A stretch of DNA of 33,728 nt from a virus: positions 1 to 33,728 of the IMG/VR virus record IMGVR_UViG_3300034375_005070, one strand, 5' to 3'. The translations under genes and the position numbers were made by a program. The notes below the pieces were generated by a model. It saw only the letters and a list, made by a program, of their open reading frames with translations. It did no database searches and was not told the DNA's origin. This document shows positions 1 to 6,017 of the stretch, one piece after another. Position 1 is the stretch's first letter; each line of letters opens with the position of its first letter.

Positions 1-85
1 CGGTGTTACCGTGTATCGGTCCGCGGTTCATGCTTACCCGTATTGATTCAATCTGATTATCAATTATATATTTTTCAAAGTTCAT
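1..85 (-). CDS. Leftward gene cut by the left edge (N-terminal 28 codons)
   Basis: An open frame starts with ATG at 85-83 and runs off the window without a stop. A GGAG Shine-Dalgarno lies 5 bases upstream, preceded by the leader AACCTACCA that also precedes three rightward genes. The visible residues begin MNFEKYIIDNQIESIRVS and show no recognisable motif. It is the first gene behind the leftward promoter at 128-156. The right-edge gene (33120-33725) has the same orientation and no visible upstream boundary, so the two may be parts of one gene in a circular genome. The strong start signals make the start convincing; the function is unknown. Confidence 0.6.
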   Translation of the reverse strand, partial: MNFEKYIIDNQIESIRVSMNRGPIHGNT

Positions 86-103
86 TTTTGCTCCGTGGTA
101 GGT

Positions 104-122
104 TAGATACACCGTGTATCTA
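104..122. promoter_or_regulatory. 19-bp palindromic operator at the leftward promoter
   Basis: This is a perfect inverted repeat with half-site TAGATACAC, a one-base centre, and the mirrored half. It begins 5 bases downstream of the leftward -10 box, so it covers the expected transcription start. A bound repressor would block initiation there. The architecture (9+1+9) is the same as that of the palindrome at 506-524, but the half-site sequence differs. Confidence 0.6.
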
Positions 123-127
123 CATAT

Positions 128-156
128 ATTGTATCACATGTGTATTGTTTTGTCTA
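128..156 (-). promoter_or_regulatory. Leftward sigma70-type promoter (PL)
   Basis: On the minus strand the -35 box is TAGACA (156-151) and the -10 box is TACAAT (133-128). The spacer is exactly 17 bases, and a TG one base before the -10 box gives an extended -10 element. Transcription would start near 121 and run into the gene at the left edge. The operator-like palindrome at 104-122 overlaps the start. Confidence 0.65.
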
Positions 157-247
157 TATTTTTTTGTATATAGTTACATATGATTACATTTATACCAAAA
201 CACCGGGTTGATTCGGAACGCCAATCTTCAAAAGGTGCTCACTACAT

Positions 248-265
248 AACAAATATGTATTTGTT
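248..265. repeat. 18-bp palindrome in the divergent control region
   Basis: The half-sites are AACAAATA and TATTTGTT around a two-base centre, with perfect pairing. It lies between the two divergent promoters, with no gene on either side. It could be another regulator site. It is AT-rich, so chance is not excluded. Confidence 0.4.
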
Positions 266-348
266 CTTCCGTTCAAACAGTTGTTTATAAACCCCAATAC
301 TCGCACCATCCCACGCATCCAGCAATAATCACAATGCATCCCATATCA

Positions 349-398
349 GGGGAGGTTGCACCCCCCAACCCCCACAAAGCAAAGGGGGGGGGATGCCC
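349..398. other. G/C-tract region with hairpin potential
   Basis: A run of C6-AA-C5 (361-373) is followed after ten bases by nine consecutive G (384-392), and GGGG (349-352) and CCCC (396-399) flank them. The tracts can fold into a stem of about nine G-C pairs. No T-run follows, so it does not look like an intrinsic terminator. The long homopolymers contrast sharply with the AT-rich surroundings. The role is unknown. Confidence 0.4.
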
Positions 399-399
399 C

Positions 400-430
400 G
401 ACATTGGAGTGACTTTTGACATTGGAGTGA
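400..430 (+). repeat. 13-bp direct repeat upstream of PR
   Basis: GACATTGGAGTGA occurs at 400-412 and again at 418-430, a start-to-start period of 18 bases. The pair ends about 43 bases before the -35 box of the rightward promoter, where an activator site could sit. Perfect identity over 13 bases at short spacing argues for a protein-binding site. Confidence 0.5.
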
Positions 431-472
431 GTTGTAGTGTTGTATTTATTTTTATTTATTTTTCAATTACCC

Positions 473-501
473 TTGACATATACTTTTATATAGGGTAATA
501 T
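473..501 (+). promoter_or_regulatory. Rightward sigma70-type promoter (PR) for the early operon
   Basis: A consensus -35 box TTGACA (473-478) is separated by 17 bases from the -10 box TAATAT (496-501). Transcription would start near 508 and read into the gene at 553. A perfect 19-bp palindrome begins four bases after the -10 box. This is one of the two cleanest promoters in the window; the other is at 25645-25673. Confidence 0.8.
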
Positions 502-505
502 AGTA

Positions 506-524
506 TATACAGTTCAACTGTATA
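506..524. promoter_or_regulatory. 19-bp palindromic operator at PR
   Basis: The half-site TATACAGTT, a central C and the mirrored half AACTGTATA form a perfect inverted repeat over the predicted start of PR transcription. It mirrors the position and size of the palindrome at the leftward promoter. A likely ligand is one of the helix-turn-helix proteins encoded in the window (1246-1668, 4840-5055, 5137-5433 or 29969-30283); which one cannot be told. Confidence 0.7.
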
Positions 525-552
525 CAACCTACCAACCACAAAGGAGCATAGA

Positions 553-789
553 ATGAAGAACGAAAAGTACAACCACATTAGACGCTACGCATACCCAGAG
601 CGAGTAGTTATTCGCAAAGGCTACAAATATATAAACGATTGCATGTGTGGAGCGGGTAACCGCTGGCTTCATCCAAGGAAACCCAACAAACTAATCTGTA
701 TGGAATGCAGCAAAACCATTTCCTCAGATTGGATTGAAGTCGAGGACACTGAAACCTCAGCTTACGCAACCACAATAAAAACACCTTAA
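553..789 (+). CDS. Small zinc-ribbon protein, first gene of the early operon
   Basis: This 78-residue basic protein has two Cys pairs, CMC near residue 32 and CMEC near residue 50, about 18 residues apart. That is the spacing of a zinc ribbon binding one metal ion. It is the first gene behind PR, with AAGGAG six bases before ATG and the leader AACCTACCA upstream (526-534). Small early zinc-ribbon proteins of phages often bind nucleic acid or host proteins, but nothing here says which. The zinc reading is inferred from Cys spacing only. Confidence 0.75.
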   Translation: MKNEKYNHIRRYAYPERVVIRKGYKYINDCMCGAGNRWLHPRKPNKLICMECSKTISSDWIEVEDTETSAYATTIKTP

Positions 790-808
790 CCTACCAAAGG
801 AGACAACC

Positions 809-1249
809 ATGTCCAACTTACCTGATGACTATGATTCATACAACGAATACTGCACACGCCACAACATTCACTATCACCCAGTTGATGGGTGCCCAGCCTG
901 CGAGGGGGAGCCAGCGATGCTCAAGCATACCATACCAGAAGCCAAAGAAGCATTGGAACAACTAGAAAAAGTCAGTGCATCATACGAACATCGAATCAGT
1001 GTTGTTGAAGGGTTGATTGCTGACCTTCAGCGAGAACTAGAGAAGCTACACTATGACCATGAGATAGTAGAGTCAATGGAGCGATCTATCGATTACGACA
1101 TTGATTGCGTACTCAATGATGAACCACCCGACGGATTCCACATTAACGAGATGTACGACAATGAGTTCTGGATGCCAGAACCTGTATCATGCGACTGCCT
1201 AGACTGTACACTTGCTAAGATTGATAAGAAATACGGGAGCGCACAATGA
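809..1249 (+). CDS. Hypothetical early protein with Cys pairs and a coiled coil
   Basis: The 146-residue acidic protein has an N-terminal Cys/His cluster (C-x2-H near residue 15, then CPAC near residue 28). A long heptad-rich helix follows (about residues 44-95, rich in Glu, Leu and Lys), then a C-terminal CDCLDC motif. The Cys groups at both ends suggest a metal-binding fold clamping a coiled coil, possibly a dimer. AAGGAG lies six bases before ATG, and the leader AACCTACCA is at 788-796. Its stop overlaps the next start as ATGA. The family is not recognised. Confidence 0.75.
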   Translation: MSNLPDDYDSYNEYCTRHNIHYHPVDGCPACEGEPAMLKHTIPEAKEALEQLEKVSASYEHRISVVEGLIADLQRELEKLHYDHEIVESMERSIDYDIDCVLNDEPPDGFHINEMYDNEFWMPEPVSCDCLDCTLAKIDKKYGSAQ

Positions 1250-1668
1250 CACACTTCAATCCAGAACAATTTAGAAAAGCCCGCAAGGAACTTTCATTTA
1301 CTCAAAAAGAATTTTCTACTGAACTCAGAACAAACCAGCGGTCGGTATGTTTCTGGGAAACAAAACGAACTGTCCCCGGTCGTAACAAACTTATCGACAT
1401 GGCTGTTTATTTCGCACTCCAGTTCGATGCTCATAGAGCGCACAGAATAACTGGTCTAGAAATAGACGCAATTCGAAATATGATTTCAAATGATAAACTT
1501 ACACCAACTCAACCACCCATAATCACGTATCAAAAAATACTTATTGTAACGTATGAGTCTGGTGTCCAGCGGTGGTATCCTGTGAATGCCACCACATTGG
1601 AAACCATTGTAATGGAACACACATTCATAGATGACCTACAGATTGTAGAACAGGGGGGTGAGCTATGA
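1246..1668 (+). CDS. Helix-turn-helix DNA-binding protein (XRE-like)
   Basis: The first 60 of 140 residues resemble an XRE-type helix-turn-helix: an initial helix (EQFRKARKELSF), the TQKEFSTEL helix, a turn, then a recognition helix NQRSVCFWE and a following KRTVPGR loop. The C-terminal 60 residues look like a small beta-rich domain with no known relative. The start overlaps the preceding stop (ATGA) and has GGGAG six bases upstream. In the first early operon, directly behind an operated promoter, it is a reasonable candidate for a regulator acting on the 506-524 or 104-122 palindrome. That link is inference. Confidence 0.75.
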   Translation: MTHFNPEQFRKARKELSFTQKEFSTELRTNQRSVCFWETKRTVPGRNKLIDMAVYFALQFDAHRAHRITGLEIDAIRNMISNDKLTPTQPPIITYQKILIVTYESGVQRWYPVNATTLETIVMEHTFIDDLQIVEQGGEL

Positions 1669-1682
1669 CTAAGGAGCCTACC

Positions 1683-2117
1683 ATGAACAATAACCAACCA
1701 ACCAACGGAGCACACCAAATGAGTGTATTCAAAAAACTACTTGACGTTCACGTCTTCATTTCCAACAACCCCAACGACAAAACGATGCCACTGTATTTCA
1801 ATCCTCAGAATGGCAACGGCTACTACTACACTGAGATTGACAACAACGGTGAGACATGGAACTACTGCCCAGTATGTGCTTTGGATTGTCTCTCTATCAT
1901 TGACAGCCCGTATGAGTGCCATGAGGTATCAGATGATAGCCAGTCTGTATGCTGTGACAACTGCCCACAGGTCATCGAGACAGGGAGCGTCAATGAGTAT
2001 TACCACTACGCTGGCACGTTCAGAATCCCCTGTGATGGTTCTATGAAGGTGTTTTTAGATGTGATGGATGGTGAGTTCAACGTATCCACAGTTGAGTATT
2101 TGGTAGGTGAGCTATGA
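1683..2117 (+). CDS. Hypothetical Cys-rich early protein
   Basis: This protein of about 144 residues has a CPVCALDC motif and, about 30 residues on, a CCDNC motif, consistent with one or two zinc sites. Three starts are possible. ATG at 1665 overlaps the preceding stop; ATG at 1683 has AAGGAG seven bases upstream; ATG at 1719 has CGGAG eight bases upstream. I chose 1683 for its Shine-Dalgarno. The first 18 residues before MSVFKKLL are Asn/Gln-rich and look dispensable. It ends in an ATGA overlap with the next gene. The function is not recognised. Confidence 0.7.
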   Translation: MNNNQPTNGAHQMSVFKKLLDVHVFISNNPNDKTMPLYFNPQNGNGYYYTEIDNNGETWNYCPVCALDCLSIIDSPYECHEVSDDSQSVCCDNCPQVIETGSVNEYYHYAGTFRIPCDGSMKVFLDVMDGEFNVSTVEYLVGEL

Positions 2118-2332
2118 AATACACAACGTTGCAAATAGAGGTTGGGACTCCAAGAATGGAAGACGGTGTTGTCGTAAGCACCATGTTTATCATTGATGAC
2201 AGCATTCGAATACTGGATGAATACCTAGCCAATATGTTTTCACAAAACTATTTTCAATATATTGTAACACTGGACGGCGTACCGCTCTGTTGGAACCTGA
2301 CTGCAACTGGAAGCACATGGAGTATCAAATGA
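2114..2332 (+). CDS. Small hypothetical early protein
   Basis: The 72-residue product has alternating hydrophobic strands (TLQIEV, VVVSTMFIID, YIVTLDG) suggesting a small beta-rich fold with one helix near residues 30-45. It is locked in the operon by ATGA overlaps at both ends. The next start (2329) lies inside its last codons. No family is recognised. Confidence 0.65.
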   Translation: MKYTTLQIEVGTPRMEDGVVVSTMFIIDDSIRILDEYLANMFSQNYFQYIVTLDGVPLCWNLTATGSTWSIK

Positions 2333-3039
2333 TTTTACTTACACTTATATCCTCTAGACAAAAGACTATGGTCAACCTGTCGAGTATGCTATACACTGCA
2401 CCAAACAAGTTGGGTACTGAGATTGTCTACGACAAGGGACGTGTCGCTGTTATAGAGACATCAGAGGAGATATACAAGCTTTGGCACGAATCTTGCACTA
2501 ATAGTACTAATAGTACTAATAGTACTAATATAGCTGTTGATAATAAAAATAATAATTCTATTAACAACTCTAATAGTGATAGTATTGGTGATGGTTATGT
2601 ACTGGTTGTCAATGACATGCCTATTCCAGTTGACCCGTCAATAAAACCAAAACTGTGGAGCTACTGTAAAACCAATGAAGAACTGATAGGTCTGTTCGGG
2701 TATTGGATGAAGCTGTACGAGGACCATGGGGGTGAGGTTAACATAGTTAGCAGCATTGACCTTGGTACACTAGCCAAGGTGATTAGAACTGGAGCGACTG
2801 ACAAAGCCAAGGCTGTGTTCGACTGGTTGTTTTCAAGTGACCACTACCGTGCTGTCTACCTTAGAAGCAAAGGCATGGTCAATCCAGCCGTGGTGGTGTC
2901 TACAAGAAAGCTGGACGCAAACTATGCACTGGCGCAACAGAAACCCCTACCTGCACTGCCACAGTCCGTTCAGCGTCCATCCATGGCGATTCCATCATTT
3001 GACGAAAACGGTAACATTGTTGGAGGTAACCATGGCTAA
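2329..3039 (+). CDS. Putative phage replication initiator (lambda O-like position) with internal origin
   Basis: The start ATG at 2329 overlaps the preceding stop (ATGA) and has GGAG six bases upstream; an upstream TTG start is less likely. Of 236 residues, about 1-55 resemble the small FlbD-type fold (MILLT, then VNLSSM, then VAVIETSEEI). An Asn/Ser-rich linker (about 57-85, with three NST units) follows. The C-terminal part (about 95-200) resembles the C-terminal regions of phage replisome organisers, with helical segments ending in KAVFDWLFSSDHYRAVYL and RKLDANYAL. It directly precedes a helicase-loader-like gene, the order seen in lambda O-P and SPP1 38-39. The linker is encoded by DNA iterons. 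The initiator role is inferred from this context. Confidence 0.6.
   Translation: MILLTLISSRQKTMVNLSSMLYTAPNKLGTEIVYDKGRVAVIETSEEIYKLWHESCTNSTNSTNSTNIAVDNKNNNSINNSNSDSIGDGYVLVVNDMPIPVDPSIKPKLWSYCKTNEELIGLFGYWMKLYEDHGGEVNIVSSIDLGTLAKVIRTGATDKAKAVFDWLFSSDHYRAVYLRSKGMVNPAVVVSTRKLDANYALAQQKPLPALPQSVQRPSMAIPSFDENGNIVGGNHG
2497..2590 (+). repeat. Candidate replication origin: 9-bp iterons plus AT-rich segment
   Basis: ACTAATAGT occurs three times in perfect tandem (2497-2523), followed by a partial fourth copy and a degenerate copy at about 2569-2577. Each unit is itself a dyad (ACTA-A-TAGT). The following roughly 60 bases are strongly A+T-rich. The array lies in the linker-coding part of the putative initiator gene, the same plan as the lambda origin inside gene O. 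A coding-only explanation (an Asn-Ser-Thr linker) is the alternative, but perfect synonymous repetition favours selection on the DNA. Confidence 0.55.
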
Positions 3040-3757
3040 TCCACACATGATAAACATTGCACTCGATATGTTTGCAGCAACGTTCAACAAGAAAGATGAT
3101 TGGAAGCAGCAGTCATTCTCAGTTTGGGAACATGGACTGGAGAAGGTCAAAGACGTACACCTGCACAAAGCAATCCTAAACATCTGCATGAAGAAGCACC
3201 AATACCCACCCACATTGGGACATGTTCTTGAAGAGGTCAAGGATGTTATTCGTGAACTTGGTGGCACTGGTGTGTCCATCAAAGAATACCACTTCTGTGA
3301 TGACTGCTTGCAACGTGAGGGAATACGTGAGGTGAGCGCACACTTCATTGTCATCAAAGAAAAGAAGCAAAGGATACACAACTGTGTAGCACGTTGCACC
3401 TGTGAAGGGGCAAGTCAAAAGTATCCAGTAATGGGTACGTGGGAAGCACTACAAACTCGCATGATGAACGATGCACGTATAACACTCACAAACTGGCACA
3501 TGTCAGATGGAAGGCAGCCAGTGTTACTCATGCAACAACGACAACCACAGCATTACGAGCGCATGCGCCGTGTACAAGCTGAACGAGAAAAGGAAGGAAG
3601 GATTAACCCATGGGCAAAGGTCGCTCAGGATATGATTGATGGTCGATACGTACCTGATGAAAATCCTATTCCAATGACAAAACCTATTGACAAACCACAG
3701 AGAAAACACTATAATCATTCACATACAAACATCGGTCCCGATGACTGTATATTTTAA
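3032..3757 (+). CDS. Helicase loader-like replication protein
   Basis: The 241-residue product starts at ATG 3032, with GGAGGT five bases upstream and an 8-base overlap with the initiator gene; a longer upstream frame is rejected. Residues about 5-70 resemble the N-terminal helical domain of phage helicase loaders such as SPP1 G39P. Landmarks are a Trp in a WEHGL segment, then alternating helices ending in YPPTLGHVLEEVK. A Cys-rich middle (CDDC near residue 89, CVARCTC near 122) probably binds zinc. The tail is basic and Gln/Arg-rich. Such proteins load the host DnaB-type helicase at the origin. No helicase gene is in the window, which fits use of the host enzyme. Confidence 0.55.
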   Translation: MANPHMINIALDMFAATFNKKDDWKQQSFSVWEHGLEKVKDVHLHKAILNICMKKHQYPPTLGHVLEEVKDVIRELGGTGVSIKEYHFCDDCLQREGIREVSAHFIVIKEKKQRIHNCVARCTCEGASQKYPVMGTWEALQTRMMNDARITLTNWHMSDGRQPVLLMQQRQPQHYERMRRVQAEREKEGRINPWAKVAQDMIDGRYVPDENPIPMTKPIDKPQRKHYNHSHTNIGPDDCIF

Positions 3758-3782
3758 CCTACCACCAACCACGGAGTAAACC

Positions 3783-4265
3783 ATGTTCTTCTTAGAACAA
3801 CTACAATATGTCATCGATAAGGTCGTTGACAATGCAACAAAATCAACCCTGCAAAAAGCACATACCATACTGGTTGCGATTGATTCATTGAGTCCTCTGA
3901 ATGAAATGATTGAAGAATGGTACAGCGAACAAGCAGACGACAAAGATGTTGTCCCATATACTGAGCAGTGGCGACAGCTACAAATCAGCATGGACAAATA
4001 CCGTTCTGAACTGGAGCGACTTGGATGGTTGCACTGTCCAGAAACCACACCACCAAACTTTAACGGTGAGCGTGGATGGATGCACCCATTCTATTCACAA
4101 CGTGGACACCACCACATTCTATACATTTCAAATGATGTCAATGACATACCTTATTTGGATGTAACTTTATACCTTAAAACCGAAATGAAATACCACGAAA
4201 ACCTATCTGTCGGTGCACTTATGGACTGGATGGATGGAGCATTAGGAGAAAACCATGCAGAATAA
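3783..4265 (+). CDS. Hypothetical early protein
   Basis: This 160-residue acidic protein has a helical N-terminal half (MFFLEQLQYVIDKVVDN onward) and a mixed second half with a His cluster (RGHHHILYI). GGAG lies six bases before ATG, and the third rightward copy of the AACCTACCA leader is at 3756-3764, marking a fresh translation start rather than coupling. Its end overlaps the ERF gene by 11 bases. It sits between the loader and the annealing protein, so a DNA-replication or recombination role is likely, but no motif shows it. Confidence 0.7.
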   Translation: MFFLEQLQYVIDKVVDNATKSTLQKAHTILVAIDSLSPLNEMIEEWYSEQADDKDVVPYTEQWRQLQISMDKYRSELERLGWLHCPETTPPNFNGERGWMHPFYSQRGHHHILYISNDVNDIPYLDVTLYLKTEMKYHENLSVGALMDWMDGALGENHAE

Positions 4266-4827
4266 TAGTACAATATACCAAGCAATACTTCAGTTTCAAA
4301 AGAACAGCGGTGCTGTCATCATGTCAGCCGTTAACCCCCGATTCAAATCAAAGTACGCCAGCTTGACTGACATACAGAAAGCCATTCGCAAACCACTAGC
4401 CGATGCTGGTCTGGTTATCGTACACCAACTGGGTGAGAATAACACGATGACCTCATCGCTTATTCATGCTGAGACTGGACAGTCCATCTCCAGCACGTAC
4501 AACCTTATCGTACAACGCAATGATATGCAGGCACTTGGTTCTGCTATCACCTATGCCAAACGTTATGCTGTAGCAGCTCTACTAGACATTGTGACTGACA
4601 TTGACGATGACGGCAACAAAGCAGTAGACAGTATGGAAGGCAACAGGTCTGCTTCTAAATACGACGATGATGACAAGCCATGGTTCAGTGAGAAGCTACC
4701 GAACTATGAAGAGGTATGCCACTGGGTTGCCAGAGGTAATGACCCCAAGAAGCTAAGAGACAAGTACAAAGTCTCACGTTCAACAATGTCATACTTAGAG
4801 AAACTACACAACACTGTCAAAAATTAA
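4255..4827 (+). CDS. erf: ERF-family single-strand annealing recombinase
   Basis: The 190-residue protein shows the ERF signature through its first 130 residues: the NPRFKSKYASLTDIQKAI segment, then PLADAGLVIVHQL, then GSAITYAKRYAVAALLDI and the acidic DIDDDGNKA. ERF proteins (P22 Erf, Sak relatives) anneal complementary single strands for phage recombination and genome circularisation. The C-terminal 60 residues are acidic, then basic, and variable, as usual in the family. GGAG lies seven bases before ATG. It overlaps the preceding gene and forms part of the replication block. This is the most secure functional call in the early region. Confidence 0.92.
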   Translation: MQNNSTIYQAILQFQKNSGAVIMSAVNPRFKSKYASLTDIQKAIRKPLADAGLVIVHQLGENNTMTSSLIHAETGQSISSTYNLIVQRNDMQALGSAITYAKRYAVAALLDIVTDIDDDGNKAVDSMEGNRSASKYDDDDKPWFSEKLPNYEEVCHWVARGNDPKKLRDKYKVSRSTMSYLEKLHNTVKN

Positions 4828-4839
4828 TATGGAGGTTGT

Positions 4840-5055
4840 ATGTTTTCAATACAACTTAAAGAAACGTTATCTACTGTTAACAAGTCTGCACTGGCAACTG
4901 CTATTGGTTGCCATCGTGACACGGTTGCCAAATGGCTACAAGGCAAACAGGTTCCTTCAGTAGCGTACCTCATGCGAATGTGTATTTACTTGTACCCAAC
5001 AGAGTGGGAGAAAGCGTTCTTACACTTTGCTGTATTGATAGAAGCAGATAAATGA
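4840..5055 (+). CDS. Short helix-turn-helix protein
   Basis: The 71-residue protein is essentially a single helix-turn-helix domain: NKSALATAIGCHRDTVAKWLQG gives helices 2-3 and the turn, and QVPSVAYLMRM forms helix 4. GGAGG lies five bases before ATG. It is the last gene before the terminator at 5093-5119. It resembles the products of 5137-5433 and 29969-30283 in the order of helices and a WLxGxxxP-like loop. It probably binds DNA as a dimer, as a regulator of early or late promoters. Confidence 0.75.
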   Translation: MFSIQLKETLSTVNKSALATAIGCHRDTVAKWLQGKQVPSVAYLMRMCIYLYPTEWEKAFLHFAVLIEADK

Positions 5056-5065
5056 GTTATAGTAG

Positions 5066-5089
5066 CCTACATGCTTCGTGCATGGTAGG
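5066..5089 (+). other. Hairpin in front of the early terminator
   Basis: CCTACATGC (5066-5074) can pair with GCAT-G-GTAGG (5080-5089) with one bulged G and a TTCGT loop. It lies between the stop of the 71-residue HTH gene and the terminator at 5093-5119, so it could stabilise the message end or act as a protein-binding stem. A reverse-strand copy of the AACCTACCA leader word falls in its right arm. Confidence 0.4.
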
Positions 5090-5092
5090 TTT

Positions 5093-5119
5093 GGGTAGGG
5101 GTGGTTCCCTGCCCTTTTC
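5093..5119 (+). terminator. Rho-independent terminator of the early operon
   Basis: GGGTAGGG (5093-5100) pairs with CCCTGCCC (5107-5114) over eight pairs with one G-U, around a six-base loop, and is followed directly by TTTTCT. It closes the PR transcript after the 71-residue HTH gene. It also shows that the next gene starts at ATG 5137 rather than at the in-frame GTG at 5101, which lies inside the loop. Confidence 0.8.
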
Positions 5120-5136
5120 TGTTTGTGGTGGTGGTT

Positions 5137-5433
5137 ATGATTAAAGGGTTTGGTAAATGGCTAAACAAAGCAATGCACCGCAACTCAATCAGCACAACGT
5201 ATATGGCTGACCAAGCAGGACTGCATGTCAACACCATAAACAAATACCTCAATGGAGCCTATGAGCCACGGATGAGCAACCTGATTGTGATTGTCACGGT
5301 CATCGCATTTAAAGAAAAGAGAAGCCCCACACAGCTAATGTTTGAAGCCATCACGTCGATGCATGAAATGAAAATGGTTGAAGCTAGGTGGCGACGGAAA
5401 ATAAAAAGGGATCCAGAGGCTGACCTGCCCTGA
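5137..5433 (+). CDS. Helix-turn-helix protein downstream of the early terminator
   Basis: From ATG 5137 the product has 98 residues. The helix-turn-helix is ISTTYMADQAGLHVNTINKYL, followed by an NGAYEPRMSNL loop and helix, the usual XRE-type arrangement. The C-terminal third is helical and basic. The start has only a weak G-rich Shine-Dalgarno, and the gene lies behind a terminator with no clear own promoter, so it would be expressed at low level by readthrough. Low-level expression would suit a repressor. It converges with the end of the late operon. Confidence 0.75.
   Translation: MIKGFGKWLNKAMHRNSISTTYMADQAGLHVNTINKYLNGAYEPRMSNLIVIVTVIAFKEKRSPTQLMFEAITSMHEMKMVEARWRRKIKRDPEADLP
5398..5430 (-). 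terminator. Possible terminator of the leftward late operon
   Basis: Read leftward, GGG and CAGG can pair with TCTG and CCC (with a three-base bulge) around a six-base loop, followed by a T-rich run TTTTTATTTT. It lies just beyond the last leftward gene, inside the 3' end of the convergent HTH gene. The stem is short and imperfect, so termination may be partial. Confidence 0.35.
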
Positions 5434-5463
5434 ACCCCAGTAGTGATTTGGTGTCGTCTAAAC

Positions 5464-5640
5464 TTAACTTTCAACATCATCCATGTCAACAAGTTCTTTG
5501 AGCACCTTGTACAACAGTTGGATTAAATCGGCTGCCAACTCTTGACGTTCATCCTTTGTTAACCCACCACGACTGTGCATAACTAGTTTCTTTACAAACA
5601 ATACAAGTTCTGGAGTGAGCGCAAGTAAGTCTTGATTCAT
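5464..5640 (-). CDS. Last gene of the late operon, 58-residue acidic helical protein
   Basis: A frame of 58 codons begins MNQDLLALTPELVLFVKKLV and ends in an acidic tail VDMDDVES. Its ATG overlaps the stop of the preceding gene as ATGA, as at many other junctions of this operon, which is the main reason to call it. It is mostly amphipathic helix with no membrane segment. Function is not recognised. Confidence 0.65.
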   Translation of the reverse strand: MNQDLLALTPELVLFVKKLVMHSRGGLTKDERQELAADLIQLLYKVLKELVDMDDVES

Positions 5641-5990
5641 TTCTTTTTCCTTCTTAATGGGGTTACTTTTCTACCACGACCAACTCTACTCTTCTGTGAT
5701 ACTTTGGAGCGATACTGGCTCTTGCTCATTTCAGAACGAGTGCGTGGTGTTTTAGAACTAACACGTTTGGATGGTCTGCAATAGGGAGTGCCTTTTCTTT
5801 TAGTACCACAAGCCTTTCCAGACTGGTCCTTCCATTTCTCTTTGCCCCATCGCTTCAAGGCTGCACCCTTAGATGTCTTACGTACTTGACCCTTCTTCTT
5901 GCGACACTTGGCAATAGCCTGTGATGCACGGGCAGATGGGAAAACCTTGTATCGGCTCTTGACCGAATGATAGCATGCGTCTTTACTCAT
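5637..5990 (-). CDS. Highly basic conserved phage protein (DUF5872-like)
   Basis: Of 117 residues, 41 are Lys or Arg. The middle contains GKEKWKDQSGKACG and, after a short gap, PYCRPSKRVSSKTPRT. This Cys-containing signature is one I recall from a domain of unknown function in phages and large eukaryotic viruses (DUF5872); the name is from memory. Strong positive charge suggests nucleic-acid binding, perhaps a packaged or DNA-condensing protein. It lies downstream of the holin-like gene, beside another highly basic gene. The Shine-Dalgarno is weak. Confidence 0.75.
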   Translation of the reverse strand: MSKDACYHSVKSRYKVFPSARASQAIAKCRKKKGQVRKTSKGAALKRWGKEKWKDQSGKACGTKRKGTPYCRPSKRVSSKTPRTRSEMSKSQYRSKVSQKSRVGRGRKVTPLRRKKK

Positions 5991-6017
5991 ACGTACAAGT
6001 ATACCTGAAGATGTACG

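Noticed and set aside
361-399. G/C hairpin read as an intrinsic terminator
   Set aside because: No T-run follows the stem on either strand.
2837-3031. Upstream extension of the helicase-loader frame
   Set aside because: It would overlap the initiator gene by about 200 bases, and GGAGGT stands before ATG 3032.
5101-5136. GTG start for the HTH gene at 5137
   Set aside because: It lies in the loop of the early terminator and would add a hydrophobic leader with no role.
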